Part shown: positions 1-9,075 of the stretch, one piece after another
Position numbering within the stretch: the first letter of the stretch is position 1
Layout: every line of letters starts with the position of its first letter
NCBI RefSeq assembly: GCF_001469165.1
Contig: NZ_JABX01000002.1
Span: 1-64,000, forward strand
Reading direction: 5' to 3'
Length of the DNA stretch: 64,000 nucleotides
Origin: Thiohalocapsa sp. ML1
Lineage (GTDB): Bacteria > Pseudomonadota > Gammaproteobacteria > Chromatiales > Chromatiaceae
Made by a program: the position numbers and the translations under genes
The notes under the pieces: model-generated
What the model was told of the DNA's origin: nothing
Database searches by the model: none
Seen by the model: only the letters and a program-made list of their open reading frames with translations

Positions 1-352
1 GGGGGCATCGAGCCCCCGGCGCGCGAAGCCGGCTGAAAGCCGGCGCTCCCAGTCCGTGACGGCTCGCTGTCCCGGCCGACTTTGTCGGGATACCTCAGGC
101 TATGAGCGCTTTTCCGCCGTCTCGCCGACGCGCGGCTGACTGGGACCGCCGGCTTTCCAGCCGGCTCGGCGCCGTCGCGGCTCGATGCCGCGTCGGCGTC
201 GCCCGGGCTGGCACAAGGGCACAAGCGCAATCGCCCGCCCGGCGGCGCGATCAGGGCAGTCGCCCTGCTCCAGCGCAGTCGATCGCACGCCGGGGGCATC
301 GAGCCCCCGGCGCGCGAAGCCGGCTGGAAAGCCGGCGCTCCCAGTCCGTGAG
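1..352. repeat. Dispersed GC-rich hairpin repeat, two direct copies plus one inverted copy
   Basis: The stretch upstream of yqgE has no convincing gene. A unit of about 58 bases at 1-58 recurs nearly identically at 292-352. It holds two hairpins: GGGGGC..GCCCCC, and AGCCGGCT..AGCCGGCT-type pairing. A degenerate inverted copy lies at 139-195. Related copies occur at 29426-29489 (inverted) and 29581-29632. The segment around 82-100 also matches, in reverse complement, the GAGGTATGCCCGACAA stretch near 29386. Open frames across this region are by-products of the GC-rich repeat. Confidence 0.8.
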
Positions 353-431
353 CTCTCGATCGCCTAACCTTTCGGACCAGCGCGCACCCCCGCACTTGCC
401 TACCGGACACCGGCTCGGGATACTAGCCGCC

Positions 432-995
432 ATGAGCTATGCAACCTCGCTCACCAACCACTTCCTGATCGCGATGCCGGGCCTGAAAGACCCGAATTTT
501 TCGCGAACGGTGACCTATGTCTGTGAGCACACCGAGCACGGGGCCATGGGCATCGTCATCAACCGGCCCATGGACATCCGCCTGGGCGAGGTGCTGGAGC
601 AGCTCGACATCAAGCCCCGCGCCGACGGCGTCGCCGACCTCCCGATCTATCTGGGCGGCCCGGTGCAGACCGATCGCGGCTTCGTGATCCACACCGGGCC
701 CGTGGAATACGACTCCACGCTGGCGATCACGCCGGAGCTGCGCGTCACCACCTCGCGCGACGTGCTGGAGGCCATCGCCGACGGGCGCGGCCCGGCGCAG
801 CGGCTCATCGCCCTGGGTTACGCGGGCTGGGGCGCCGGCCAGTTGGAGGAGGAGCTGAGCGCCAACGCCTGGCTCAGCGGCCCCGCCGCCGACGACATTC
901 TGTTCTCCCGCTCACCGGGCGAGCGCTGGCTCGCCGCGGCCAACCTGCTCGGCATCGATCTCAACCTGCTGAGCGGCGAGGCCGGGCATGCTTGA
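432..995 (+). CDS. yqgE: YqgE/AlgH family protein (UPF0301)
   Basis: A 187-residue protein beginning MSYATSLTNHFLIAMPGL, which is the standard N-terminus of the UPF0301/AlgH family. It continues with the family hallmarks GAMGIVINRP and LPIYLGGPV. Its biochemical role is not established; AlgH was originally linked to alginate regulation in Pseudomonas. The ATG at 432 was chosen because the longer reading frame upstream is encoded by repeat DNA and matches no family N-terminus. It is the first gene of the run yqgE-ruvX-pyrR-pyrB-pyrC', an order I recall from Pseudomonas. The stop at 993-995 lies against a GGGCCGAGG-type hairpin repeat that separates it from ruvX. Confidence 0.93.
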   Translation: MSYATSLTNHFLIAMPGLKDPNFSRTVTYVCEHTEHGAMGIVINRPMDIRLGEVLEQLDIKPRADGVADLPIYLGGPVQTDRGFVIHTGPVEYDSTLAITPELRVTTSRDVLEAIADGRGPAQRLIALGYAGWGAGQLEEELSANAWLSGPAADDILFSRSPGERWLAAANLLGIDLNLLSGEAGHA

Positions 996-1030
996 CGAAG
1001 GGCCGAGGGCCGAGGGCCGAGGGCGCCGGC
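988..1030 (+). repeat. Half-copy of the GGGCCGAGG hairpin repeat
   Basis: GGGCCGA is repeated three times in tandem directly after the yqgE stop codon, giving only the left arm of the hairpin found elsewhere (for example 21369-21407 and 42744-42800). It lies between yqgE and ruvX and accounts for the arginine/glycine-rich residues predicted if ruvX were read from the upstream TTG at 992. Confidence 0.65.
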
Positions 1031-1066
1031 CGACGCGTTGCGTCGATTAGCGCGGACGCCGACGCC

Positions 1067-1498
1067 TTGGCCACGCTGCTCGGCTTCGACTTCGGCACCA
1101 AGAAGATTGGCGTTGCCGTCGGCCAGACCGTCACCGGCACCGCGAGCCCGCTGACCACCCTCCGCCATCGCGACAACCGGCCGGACTGGACCGCCATCGA
1201 GGCGCTGATGCGCGAATGGCACCCCGAGGCCGCGGTGCTCGGCCTGCCGCACAACATGGACGACACCGAGGAAGAAACCCTCGCCGAGCCGGTGCGCCGC
1301 TTCGCCCGCCAGCTTGAAGGGCGCTTCGCGGTGCCAGTGCATCTGGTCGACGAGCGCCTCACGACCATCGCCGCCGAGCGCGCGCTCGGCCCCACCCGGG
1401 CCGGCGGGCGCGGCAGCCGCCGCCGAGCCGGCGATGCCGTGGACGCCTATGCCGCCAAGCTGATCCTGGAAACCTGGCTCGGAGAACAGCGCCCATGA
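1067..1498 (+). CDS. ruvX: Putative Holliday junction resolvase YqgF/RuvX
   Basis: An RNase H-fold protein (about 143 residues from this start) of the YqgF/RuvX family, linked to Holliday-junction resolution and, in some bacteria, 16S rRNA 5'-end processing. The family signature [16 protein letters not shown] is at the N-terminus with its catalytic Asp. VLGLPHNMD and HLVDERLTT follow, and the C-terminal [14 protein letters not shown] carries the last acidic residues. No ATG is available. I chose the TTG at 1067 because it gives the usual family length and N-terminus; an upstream TTG at 992 would add residues encoded by a hairpin repeat. The last four bases (ATGA) overlap pyrR, which suggests translational coupling. 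Confidence 0.85.
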   Translation: MATLLGFDFGTKKIGVAVGQTVTGTASPLTTLRHRDNRPDWTAIEALMREWHPEAAVLGLPHNMDDTEEETLAEPVRRFARQLEGRFAVPVHLVDERLTTIAAERALGPTRAGGRGSRRRAGDAVDAYAAKLILETWLGEQRP

Positions 1499-2058
1499 GC
1501 GATGCCGACCTGTACCAAGACGCCGCGGCCATCGACGCGGCCATCGCGGCCATGGCGGCGACGCTGTCCGCGCGGCTCGGCGAGCGCGGCATCGCGGCGC
1601 CGCTGATGATCGGCATTCACACCGGCGGCGTCTGGGTCGCAGAGCGGTTGCATGCGCTGCTCGGCCTCGCGGAGCCCTTGGGGCACCTGGACATCTCCTT
1701 CTACCGCGACGATTTCACCCGCATCGGCATGCACCCGCACGTGCGCCCGTCGCACCTGCCGGTGGCGGTAGACGACCGGCACATCGTGCTGGTGGACGAC
1801 GTGCTGCAGACCGGGCGCACGATTCGCGCCGCGCTCAACGTGCTGTTCGACTACGGCCGCCCGGCCTCGGTGCTGCTGGCGGTACTGGCGGAGCGCGCCG
1901 GCCGCGAGCTGCCCATCGAGCCCGCGGTCGTCGGCCTGCACGCAGCGCTTGCCCCCGGCGAGCACCTGAAGCTAAACGGTCCGGCGCCGCTCACGCTGTC
2001 CCGCGGCAGCCCGCCTGGCGGTCGCGGCGCCGCGGCGGAGACGGAGGCGGTGGGATGA
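1495..2058 (+). CDS. pyrR: PyrR-type phosphoribosyltransferase / pyr regulator
   Basis: A 187-residue phosphoribosyltransferase of the PyrR family. Members bind PRPP and uracil and, in several lineages, regulate pyrimidine genes. The PRPP-binding loop is clear: [19 protein letters not shown], with the two acidic residues before the TGRT turn. [14 protein letters not shown] near residue 40 and ISFYRDDF match conserved PyrR segments. The C-terminal 20 or so residues are glycine/alanine-rich and not conserved. Start and stop each overlap a neighbour by four bases (ATGA with ruvX and with pyrB), so the gene is firmly inside the pyr operon. Whether it acts as an RNA- or DNA-level regulator, or only as an enzyme, cannot be seen here. 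Confidence 0.9.
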   Translation: MSDADLYQDAAAIDAAIAAMAATLSARLGERGIAAPLMIGIHTGGVWVAERLHALLGLAEPLGHLDISFYRDDFTRIGMHPHVRPSHLPVAVDDRHIVLVDDVLQTGRTIRAALNVLFDYGRPASVLLAVLAERAGRELPIEPAVVGLHAALAPGEHLKLNGPAPLTLSRGSPPGGRGAAAETEAVG

Positions 2059-3092
2059 TCCCATTCAAGAGCCAGCAAGAGCAGGCCGCCGCGCTGCAAC
2101 TGGACGCGGACGGCAACCTCAAGCACTTTTTGACCCTCGACGGGCTGGACCGGGCGCTGCTCATCGACATCCTGGACCGCTCCAAGGGCTTCGTCGGCGT
2201 GGCGCAACAGGCGGTCAAGAAGGTGCCGCTGTGCCGCGGCAAGATCGTCGCGAACCTGTTCTTCGAGACCAGCACGCGCACGCGCACCACCTTTGAGCTG
2301 GCCGCCAAGCGGCTGTCGGCGGACGTGCTGAATCTCAACATCAGCACCTCGGCGACGGCGAAGGGCGAGACGCTGCTCGATACGCTGCGCAACCTGGAGG
2401 CCATGCACGTGGATATGTTCGTCGTGCGCCACGCCGACAGCGGCGCAGCGCACTTCATCGCGACGCACGTGGCCCCGCCGGTGGCGGTCATCAACGCCGG
2501 CGACGGCTGCTACTCGCACCCCACCCAGGCGATGCTCGACATGTTCACGATCCGCGAGCACAAGCGCGACTTTGCGGGGCTGACGGTGGCCATCGTCGGC
2601 GACGTGCTGCACTCGCGCGTCGCGCGCTCGCAGATCGTGGCGCTGAACACCTTGGGCGTAGACGAGGTCCGCGTCGTCGGCCCGAGCACGCTGGTGCCGG
2701 AGCGGGCGGAGGCGGCGCTCGGCGTGCGCGTCTGCCACGACCTGCGCGAGGGCCTGCGCGACGTGGACGTCATCATCCTGCTCAGGCTCCAGAACGAGCG
2801 CATGGACGGCGGCTTCCTGCCCAGCGAGCACGAGTACTTCCATCTGTTCGGCCTCACCGAGAAGCGCCTCGGCATCGCCAAGCCGGACGCCATCGTCATG
2901 CACCCCGGCCCCATCAACCGCGGTGTCGAGATGGACTCAAGCGTCGCCGACGGCGCGCGCTCGGTGATCCTGGAGCAGGTCAGCAACGGGCTCGCCGTGC
3001 GCATGGCCGTCATGTCCATGTGCATCGGCACGCAGAACCTCGCCCTCGCCGCGGCCGGCAAGGCGGCGGAAGCGGAGCTGGCCGATGGCTGA
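2055..3092 (+). CDS. pyrB: Aspartate carbamoyltransferase catalytic chain
   Basis: A 345-residue aspartate transcarbamoylase catalytic subunit, which catalyses the committed step of pyrimidine synthesis (carbamoyl phosphate plus aspartate). The carbamoyl-phosphate loop [13 protein letters not shown] is intact, as are HPTQAMLD and the C-terminal [11 protein letters not shown]. The N-terminus is extended by about 30 residues relative to E. coli PyrB, as in Pseudomonas-type enzymes that assemble with an inactive dihydroorotase partner. That partner gene (pyrC') follows and overlaps by eight bases. No pyrI regulatory chain is present in the window. Confidence 0.96.
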   Translation: MIPFKSQQEQAAALQLDADGNLKHFLTLDGLDRALLIDILDRSKGFVGVAQQAVKKVPLCRGKIVANLFFETSTRTRTTFELAAKRLSADVLNLNISTSATAKGETLLDTLRNLEAMHVDMFVVRHADSGAAHFIATHVAPPVAVINAGDGCYSHPTQAMLDMFTIREHKRDFAGLTVAIVGDVLHSRVARSQIVALNTLGVDEVRVVGPSTLVPERAEAALGVRVCHDLREGLRDVDVIILLRLQNERMDGGFLPSEHEYFHLFGLTEKRLGIAKPDAIVMHPGPINRGVEMDSSVADGARSVILEQVSNGLAVRMAVMSMCIGTQNLALAAAGKAAEAELADG

Positions 3093-4386
3093 GCTCACGG
3101 GACTGACCATCCGCGGCGGCCGGGTCATCGACCCGGCGGACAGCGTCGATGCCGTCATGGACCTGCACATCGCGGGCGGGGCCATCGTCGCGCTCGGGGA
3201 ACCGCCGGCGGGCTTCACCCCGCAACAGAGCATCGACGCCGACGGGCTCATCGTCTGCCCGGGGCTCGTGGACTTGAGCGCGCGGCTGCGCCAGCCGGGG
3301 CAGGAGCACAAGGGCACCATCGCGAGCGAGACCCGCGCCGCCGCCGCCGCCGGCATCACAACACTCTGCTGCCCGCCGGACACCGAGCCGCCGGTGGACA
3401 CGCCAGCGGTGGCGCAACTGATCCGCCAGCTCGCCGACGAGCGCGGCTATGCCCGCGTCATGCCGGCCGGGGCGCTGACACGCGGCCTGCGCGGCGAGCA
3501 GATCAGCGAGATGGCGGCACTCAAGCTCGCGGGCTGCCCGGTCATGAGTACCGCGAACCGCCCGGTGCGCAACACCCGCGTGCTGCGCCGCGCGCTGGAG
3601 TACGCGTCCACCTATGGGCTCTGCACCTTTCTACACCCGGCCGACGCCTATCTGAGCGAGGGCGGGCTCGTGCACGAAGGGCTGGTGGCGACGCGCTTGG
3701 GGCTCGCGGGCATCCCCGAGGCGGCGGAGGTCTTGGGCGTCGGCCGGAATCTCGCATTGGCCGAGCAGACCGGCGCCCGCGTGCACTTCCGCGGACTATC
3801 CACGGGACGCGCCGCGGCCATGCTCGCCGATGCGCGGGCCCGCGGCCTCGCCGTCAGCGCCGATGTCGCCGCGCACCAGCTCTGGCTCACCGAGGACGCT
3901 CTGGCCGGCTTCAATGCCGAGGCGCACCTGATCCCGCCGCTGCGCACGAGGGCCGATCGGGACGCGCTACGCGCCGCGGTCGCTGCCGGGGACATTACGG
4001 TCATCTGCTCCGACCATCAGCCGCACGAGCCGGATGCGAAGCTCAACCCCTTCCCGCAGACCGAGCCCGGGATGTCCGCGCTCGAGACGCTGCTGCCGCT
4101 GACGCTCGGGCTGGTGGCCGCGGGCGTTCTGAACCTGAGCGCCGCGCTCGCCTGCGTCACCTGCAACCCGGCGGCGGTGCTCGACCGGCCGCTCGGGCGG
4201 CTGCGCCCCGGCGGCATCGCCGACGTGTGCGTGTTCGACCCGAACGCCACCTGGATCGTCGGCGACGACACCCTGGTGAGTCGCGGCAAGAACACCCCGC
4301 TGCGGGGCGCGACGCTGACGGGGCGGGTGCGCTGGACGGTGCTCGGCGGGCGAGTCGTTTTTCAGGGGCTGGGGGCTAGGGGCTAG
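3085..4386 (+). CDS. pyrC': Non-catalytic dihydroorotase-like protein PyrC'
   Basis: A 433-residue amidohydrolase-fold protein of the dihydroorotase family that appears catalytically dead. Active enzymes carry a metal-binding His-X-His after strand 1 (DLHVHLREPG type). Here the equivalent residues 63-72 read [10 protein letters not shown], so both histidines are gone (Ser65, Arg67). The later [11 protein letters not shown] motif is retained. In Pseudomonas such a PyrC' subunit is needed to assemble PyrB into an active dodecamer, and the tight overlap with pyrB supports the same role here. The stop codon falls inside a heptamer tandem repeat (GGGGCTA/GGAGCTA), so the last four or five residues (GLGARG) are repeat-encoded. 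Confidence 0.92.
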   Translation: MAELTGLTIRGGRVIDPADSVDAVMDLHIAGGAIVALGEPPAGFTPQQSIDADGLIVCPGLVDLSARLRQPGQEHKGTIASETRAAAAAGITTLCCPPDTEPPVDTPAVAQLIRQLADERGYARVMPAGALTRGLRGEQISEMAALKLAGCPVMSTANRPVRNTRVLRRALEYASTYGLCTFLHPADAYLSEGGLVHEGLVATRLGLAGIPEAAEVLGVGRNLALAEQTGARVHFRGLSTGRAAAMLADARARGLAVSADVAAHQLWLTEDALAGFNAEAHLIPPLRTRADRDALRAAVAAGDITVICSDHQPHEPDAKLNPFPQTEPGMSALETLLPLTLGLVAAGVLNLSAALACVTCNPAAVLDRPLGRLRPGGIADVCVFDPNATWIVGDDTLVSRGKNTPLRGATLTGRVRWTVLGGRVVFQGLGARG

Positions 4387-4448
4387 GGGCTAGGGGCTAG
4401 GAGCTAGGAGCTAGGAGCTAGGAGCTAGGAGCTAGGAGCTAGGAGCTA
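4365..4448 (+). repeat. Tandem heptamer repeat overlapping the pyrC' stop
   Basis: Twelve consecutive 7-base units: one GGGGCTG, four GGGGCTA (4372-4399) and seven GGAGCTA (4400-4448). The pyrC' TAG stop (4384-4386) is formed by the junction of two units. Every unit contains CTAG across its boundary, so the array supplies stops in all three forward frames. Confidence 0.95.
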
Positions 4449-4470
4449 GCGTGCGCCAACACTCCAGCAT

Positions 4471-4548
4471 AAGGGCCGAGGGCCAAGGGAGCCCTCCTCG
4501 GCCCTCGGCCCTCGCGCCTTGTCGGCCTGAGGCTCTGCCGCGCTAGAG
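4471..4548 (+). repeat. Composite hairpin element, partial copy between pyrC' and pilU
   Basis: GGGCCGAGGGCC (4473-4484) pairs with GGCCCTCGGCCC (4500-4511). This is followed by the GTCGG.CTGAGGCTCTGCC tail found in the copies at 42830-42872 and, reversed, 7205-7245. The convergent pilU stop codon (4543-4545, minus strand) lies in the terminal CTAG of the element. It may serve as a bidirectional 3'-end structure for pyrC' and pilU. Confidence 0.75.
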
Positions 4549-5787
4549 CTTGAGCTTCTGCTCCTTTGGCGGTCGCGTGCGCGGCTGGGCATTCGTCGTC
4601 GCGGTCTCGCTCACGACGGCTCGGGTTGTGCCCTCGAAGATGGTGGAGCCGTCGATCTCGTCCTCGTCTTCGTTCAGGAGCGAGATCTTGTCAGCGCCCT
4701 CAGCTAGGGCGCGCCCTACGTCGTCGACGCCCTTGAGCTTGACCATGAGTCGGAGCTCATTGGCGGAGTCCGCGTGCCGGATGGCCTCGTCGTAGCTGAT
4801 CTCGCCTTCCTGGTACAGCTCGAACAGGGCCTGATCGAAGGTGATCATGCCCTGTTCATTGGACTTGGCCATGATCTCTTTCAGCTTGTGCACCTCGCCC
4901 TTGCGGATAATGTCGGCCACCAAGGGCGTGCTGATCAGGATCTCCACCACCGCGCGCCGCCCGCGACCGCTCTTATGCGGCACGAGCTGCTGCGCGACGA
5001 TGGCCCGCAGGTTCAGGGACAGGTCCATGAAGAGCTGCCGGTGGGCTTCGTCCGGAAAGAAGTTGATGATGCGATCAAGCGCCTGGTTGGCGTTGTTGGC
5101 GTGCAGCGTCGCAAACACCAGGTGCCCGGTCTCGGCGAAGGCCATGGCGTATTCCATGGTCTTCTGGGTACGGATCTCGCCGATCAGGATCACGTCCGGC
5201 GCCTGGCGCAGCGTGTTGCGCAGCGCGACCTCGAAGGACTCCGTATCCACGCCCACCTCGCGCTGCGTGATGATGCAGCCGTCGTGCTCGTGGACGTACT
5301 CGATGGGGTCCTCGATGGTGATAATGTGCCCCGTCGTCATGCGGTTGCGGTAGCCGACCAGCGCCGCCAGCGATGTGGACTTACCCGTGCCGGTGCCGCC
5401 GACGAAGATGACGATGCCGCGCTTGTGCATCCCCAGGTCGCGCAGGATGGACGGCAGGCGCAGCTCTTCAATGGTCGGAATACGCGTCTCAATGCGCCGC
5501 AGCACCATGCCCGCGTGGTTGCGCTGCATGAAGGCGCTGACGCGAAAGCGCCCGGCACCGCGCGCGTTGATCGCGAACTGGCACTCGTTGGTGTCCTCGA
5601 ACTCCTTGAGCTGTTTGGCCGTCATCAGGTCCTGTGCGGCCTGCAGCGTCTGCTCCGGGGTCAGCACCTCCGTCCCCACCGGGCGGATGGCGCCGTCGAT
5701 CTTGATGCTAGGCGGTCGGCCCGCGGTAATGAACAGGTCCGAGCCCCGTTCATCGTTCATCAGACTCAGCAGATTCTTGAGATCCAT
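4543..5787 (-). CDS. pilU: Type IV pilus retraction ATPase PilU
   Basis: A 414-residue secretion ATPase of the PilT/VirB11 superfamily, located at the cytoplasmic base of the type IV pilus, where PilU works with PilT in retraction and twitching. Visible motifs are Walker A GGTGTGKST, the Asp box around IITIEDPIEYVHEHDGC, Walker B VILIGEIRTQ and the His box GHLVFATLHANNANQALDRI. The sequence MDLKNLLSLMNDERGSDLFIT and the long acidic C-terminal tail distinguish PilU from PilT. It lies downstream of pilT on the same strand across about 210 bases of repeat. The stop codon is inside a dispersed repeat. Confidence 0.95.
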   Translation of the reverse strand: MDLKNLLSLMNDERGSDLFITAGRPPSIKIDGAIRPVGTEVLTPEQTLQAAQDLMTAKQLKEFEDTNECQFAINARGAGRFRVSAFMQRNHAGMVLRRIETRIPTIEELRLPSILRDLGMHKRGIVIFVGGTGTGKSTSLAALVGYRNRMTTGHIITIEDPIEYVHEHDGCIITQREVGVDTESFEVALRNTLRQAPDVILIGEIRTQKTMEYAMAFAETGHLVFATLHANNANQALDRIINFFPDEAHRQLFMDLSLNLRAIVAQQLVPHKSGRGRRAVVEILISTPLVADIIRKGEVHKLKEIMAKSNEQGMITFDQALFELYQEGEISYDEAIRHADSANELRLMVKLKGVDDVGRALAEGADKISLLNEDEDEIDGSTIFEGTTRAVVSETATTNAQPRTRPPKEQKLKL

Positions 5788-5882
5788 GGCGATTCGGTGG
5801 GTGTATCAACCTTAGGAGGCGGCCGCGACGGGTCCGGCCGGACTAGTTTGCTTGCCGGCGCCAAAGGCTTGCGCTTGACGGC

Positions 5883-5990
5883 AAAAAGGGGCGAGGGCCA
5901 AGGGAGCCCTCCTCGGCCCTCGGCCCTCGGCCCTTGCTTCACGCGCCAACAAGCGGGCCGCGAAGACCACGCTCCTTAGTCGGTCTGAGG
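5883..5990 (+). repeat. Composite hairpin element between pilT and pilU
   Basis: The hairpin formed by GGGCGAGGGCC and GGCCCTCGGCCC arms is followed by a tail (GCGCCAACAAGCGGGCCGCG, then CTTAGTCGGTCTGAGGC) that is collinear with the copies at 42688-42875 and 7200-7345. It ends a few bases from the pilT stop codon. The whole 5788-5996 spacer is otherwise featureless. Confidence 0.75.
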
Positions 5991-5996
5991 CCGGGA

Positions 5997-7034
<1,038 letters not shown>

Positions 7035-7199
7035 GGGCGTCTCCGGGTGACGACTAAGGCGGGGCCGCGACGCTGACGACGCCGGGCGACGCCTGCGGCC
7101 GCGCTGACGAACTGTGGCTAAGCATAGCGCGAAGGCGTGCGGGCGATCCAAGAACGCCGTCGCGCTGCGCGACCAACGCGGGCGCGCTCGCCGCGGGTC

Positions 7200-7345
7200 A
7201 CCGTCAAGGCACTAGCGAGGCAGAGCCTCAGACCAACTAGGGCACGGAGCTTTTTGCGCCGCGCGCTCGTTGGCGCATTGAACCAAGGGCCAAGCGCCGT
7301 GTCATCGTGCAACTTGACTCATCTGCAAACATTCGGCGCCATCAA
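7200..7345 (-). repeat. Composite dispersed element, near full length
   Basis: Read on the minus strand it begins TTGATGGCGCCGAATG, continues TTGCAGATGAGTCAAG, a shortened hairpin (CTTGGCCCTTGG) and the CCAACGAGCG..GTGCCCTAGTTGGTCTGAGGCTCTGCC tail. It is collinear over about 150 bases with 42688-42875 on the plus strand. Its leading end supplies the last codons and the stop of menD. It fills most of the menD-pilT gap; 7035-7199 shows nothing else. Confidence 0.8.
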
Positions 7346-9055
7346 GGAATCCAGGGTCTCCGGCGCCGAGACGTGGATCTGCTGCCAATAGGTGCGATGC
7401 ACTGCGCGGGAGGCATCGGCATCGACGCAGGCCTCTATCAGCGTCGCGCGAGCGGTACCCGGGTCGGCGTCATCGCCGAGGGCATCGGCCAGCGATGCGG
7501 CGTCCGCCACCCGCCGGTGCGCGATGCCGAAGGCCGCCGCGAGTGCGCCGAGGTCCGGCGCCACGGGCGTGCGCCAGAGCTGCTCGAACCCCGGCAGGCC
7601 GTGCTGCGGCAGGTAGTCGAAGATGCGCCCGCCGCCGTTGTTGACGACGACGACGGGGCGGCGCAGACGGCCGTGCAGCAGCCAGCCGCTGAGATCATGC
7701 ACGGTGGACAGATCACCGAGCAGCCCCCAGCAGGGCGGACCGGCGTGGTTGAGCCCGGCCAGGGTCGAGAGCTGGCCGTCGATGCCGCTCGCGCCGCGGT
7801 TGCCGTGCAGCCTGAGCGGCGTGGCGCGGCTGCCGGACCAGCTATCGAGCTGGCGGATCGGCAGGGAGTTGCCGCACAACAGCGCCTCGCCGGCCGGGAT
7901 GCGCGCGAGTAAGGCGCAGATCAGGTGCGGCTCGCACCAGGGCGAGGCCGCGATGTGGGCGCTCGCAAGCTCGGCGACGCGGCGGTCCGCCGCCGCCCAG
8001 CGCGCGGCCCACGCGGGCTGCGGCGCCTGATTGAGCGTCAGCGCGGAACAGATCGCGCCCGGCTCCGCGACCATGCGCCAGAGCCCGTCGTGGTTGGGGT
8101 CGCGCCAGCCGCCGGCCGGCTCCACCAGCAGCGCCGGGATGCCGGCGAGCCACTGCCCGAGCACCTTCGACACCGGCGCGCCGCCGATGCGAAGCACCCA
8201 GTCCGGGCGCAGCGCGCGGGCGGCCTCGGGGTTGCGCAGCAGCGCGTCGTAATGGGTCAGCACGGCGTCGGCGGCGGCGCCGAAGCGCAGCCCCGACAGC
8301 GGGTCCGCCAGCACCGGCAGCGCGAGCCGCTGCGCCGCATCGCGCAGGTGCTCGGCAAAACCCGGCCCGAACAGCCCCGGCCCCACCACCACGAGCCCCC
8401 GCCCCGGCGGCAGCGCGATGGGCCGAAGCGCCACCGTCGGCGCGCTCGCCGCCCAGCCGAGGCCAGCCGCCGTCGCGGTGACCGCCGCCGGCAGCGCGGC
8501 ATCGCAATCGGCCGGCGGCACCAGCGGCTCCTCGAAGGGCAGGTTGACCTGCACCGGGCCAGGGCGCGGGCCGCTCGCAACCGCGGCGCAGCGTCGCCCG
8601 AGAGCGGCAACGGCCTTCAGCGCGGCATCGTCGCTGCGCGGCAGGCCCGGGTCATGCGCCTCCCGCGCGAAGGCGCCGAACAGTCGGGTCTGGTCGATGG
8701 TCTGGTTCGCGCCGAAGCCGCGCAGCGTCGGCGGGCGATCCGCGGACAGCAGCACCAGCGGCACGCCGGTCTCGCTCGCCTCGATGACGGCCGGATACCA
8801 ATGTGCGGGCGCGGAGCCGGAGGTCGCGATGAGCGCCACCGGCTGGCCCGAGGCACGCGCGGCGCCCAGCGCAAAGAAGCCGGCGCTGCGCTCGTCCAGG
8901 ATCGGGATCAGCTCAAGGCCCGGCGCGCGCTGGCCCGCCAGCACCAGCGGCGTCGAGCGCGAGCCGGGCGAGAGCACCAGCGTGCGCACGCCGCCGGCGG
9001 CGAGCCCGGCGAGCAGCGCCGCGGCCCAGCGGAGATTGATGCAGGCTTGGTCCAT
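7319..9055 (-). CDS. menD: 2-succinyl-5-enolpyruvyl-6-hydroxy-3-cyclohexene-1-carboxylate synthase (SEPHCHC synthase)
   Basis: A thiamine-diphosphate enzyme of 578 residues that joins isochorismate and 2-oxoglutarate in menaquinone synthesis. The N-terminal Pyr domain has VLSPGSRSTPLVLA and a catalytic-glutamate region (ILDERSAGFFALG). The GNRGASGIDGQLSTLAG segment and the ThDP-binding GDLSTVHDLSGW..NNGGGRIFDYL (GD-X25-NN type) are intact. The ATG at 9055 gives the canonical start MDQACINLRW; the frame upstream is the antisense shadow of menF. menF ends 20 bases before the start, so the order is menF-menD. The last residues (LMAPNVCR) and the TGA are encoded by a dispersed repeat, so the original C-terminus has been replaced or extended. 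Confidence 0.94.
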   Translation of the reverse strand: MDQACINLRWAAALLAGLAAGGVRTLVLSPGSRSTPLVLAGQRAPGLELIPILDERSAGFFALGAARASGQPVALIATSGSAPAHWYPAVIEASETGVPLVLLSADRPPTLRGFGANQTIDQTRLFGAFAREAHDPGLPRSDDAALKAVAALGRRCAAVASGPRPGPVQVNLPFEEPLVPPADCDAALPAAVTATAAGLGWAASAPTVALRPIALPPGRGLVVVGPGLFGPGFAEHLRDAAQRLALPVLADPLSGLRFGAAADAVLTHYDALLRNPEAARALRPDWVLRIGGAPVSKVLGQWLAGIPALLVEPAGGWRDPNHDGLWRMVAEPGAICSALTLNQAPQPAWAARWAAADRRVAELASAHIAASPWCEPHLICALLARIPAGEALLCGNSLPIRQLDSWSGSRATPLRLHGNRGASGIDGQLSTLAGLNHAGPPCWGLLGDLSTVHDLSGWLLHGRLRRPVVVVNNGGGRIFDYLPQHGLPGFEQLWRTPVAPDLGALAAAFGIAHRRVADAASLADALGDDADPGTARATLIEACVDADASRAVHRTYWQQIHVSAPETLDSLMAPNVCR

Positions 9056-9075
9056 GCTGGCGGGGCGGCCCGGGC

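Noticed and set aside
102-431. A 110-residue N-terminal extension of YqgE
   Set aside because: The sequence is dispersed repeat DNA, and the family starts at MSYATSLTNHFL.
992-1066. N-terminal extension of RuvX from the TTG at 992
   Set aside because: The extra residues are encoded by a hairpin repeat and a non-conserved stretch, and the family starts at LLGFDFGTK; the TTG at 1067 fits better.
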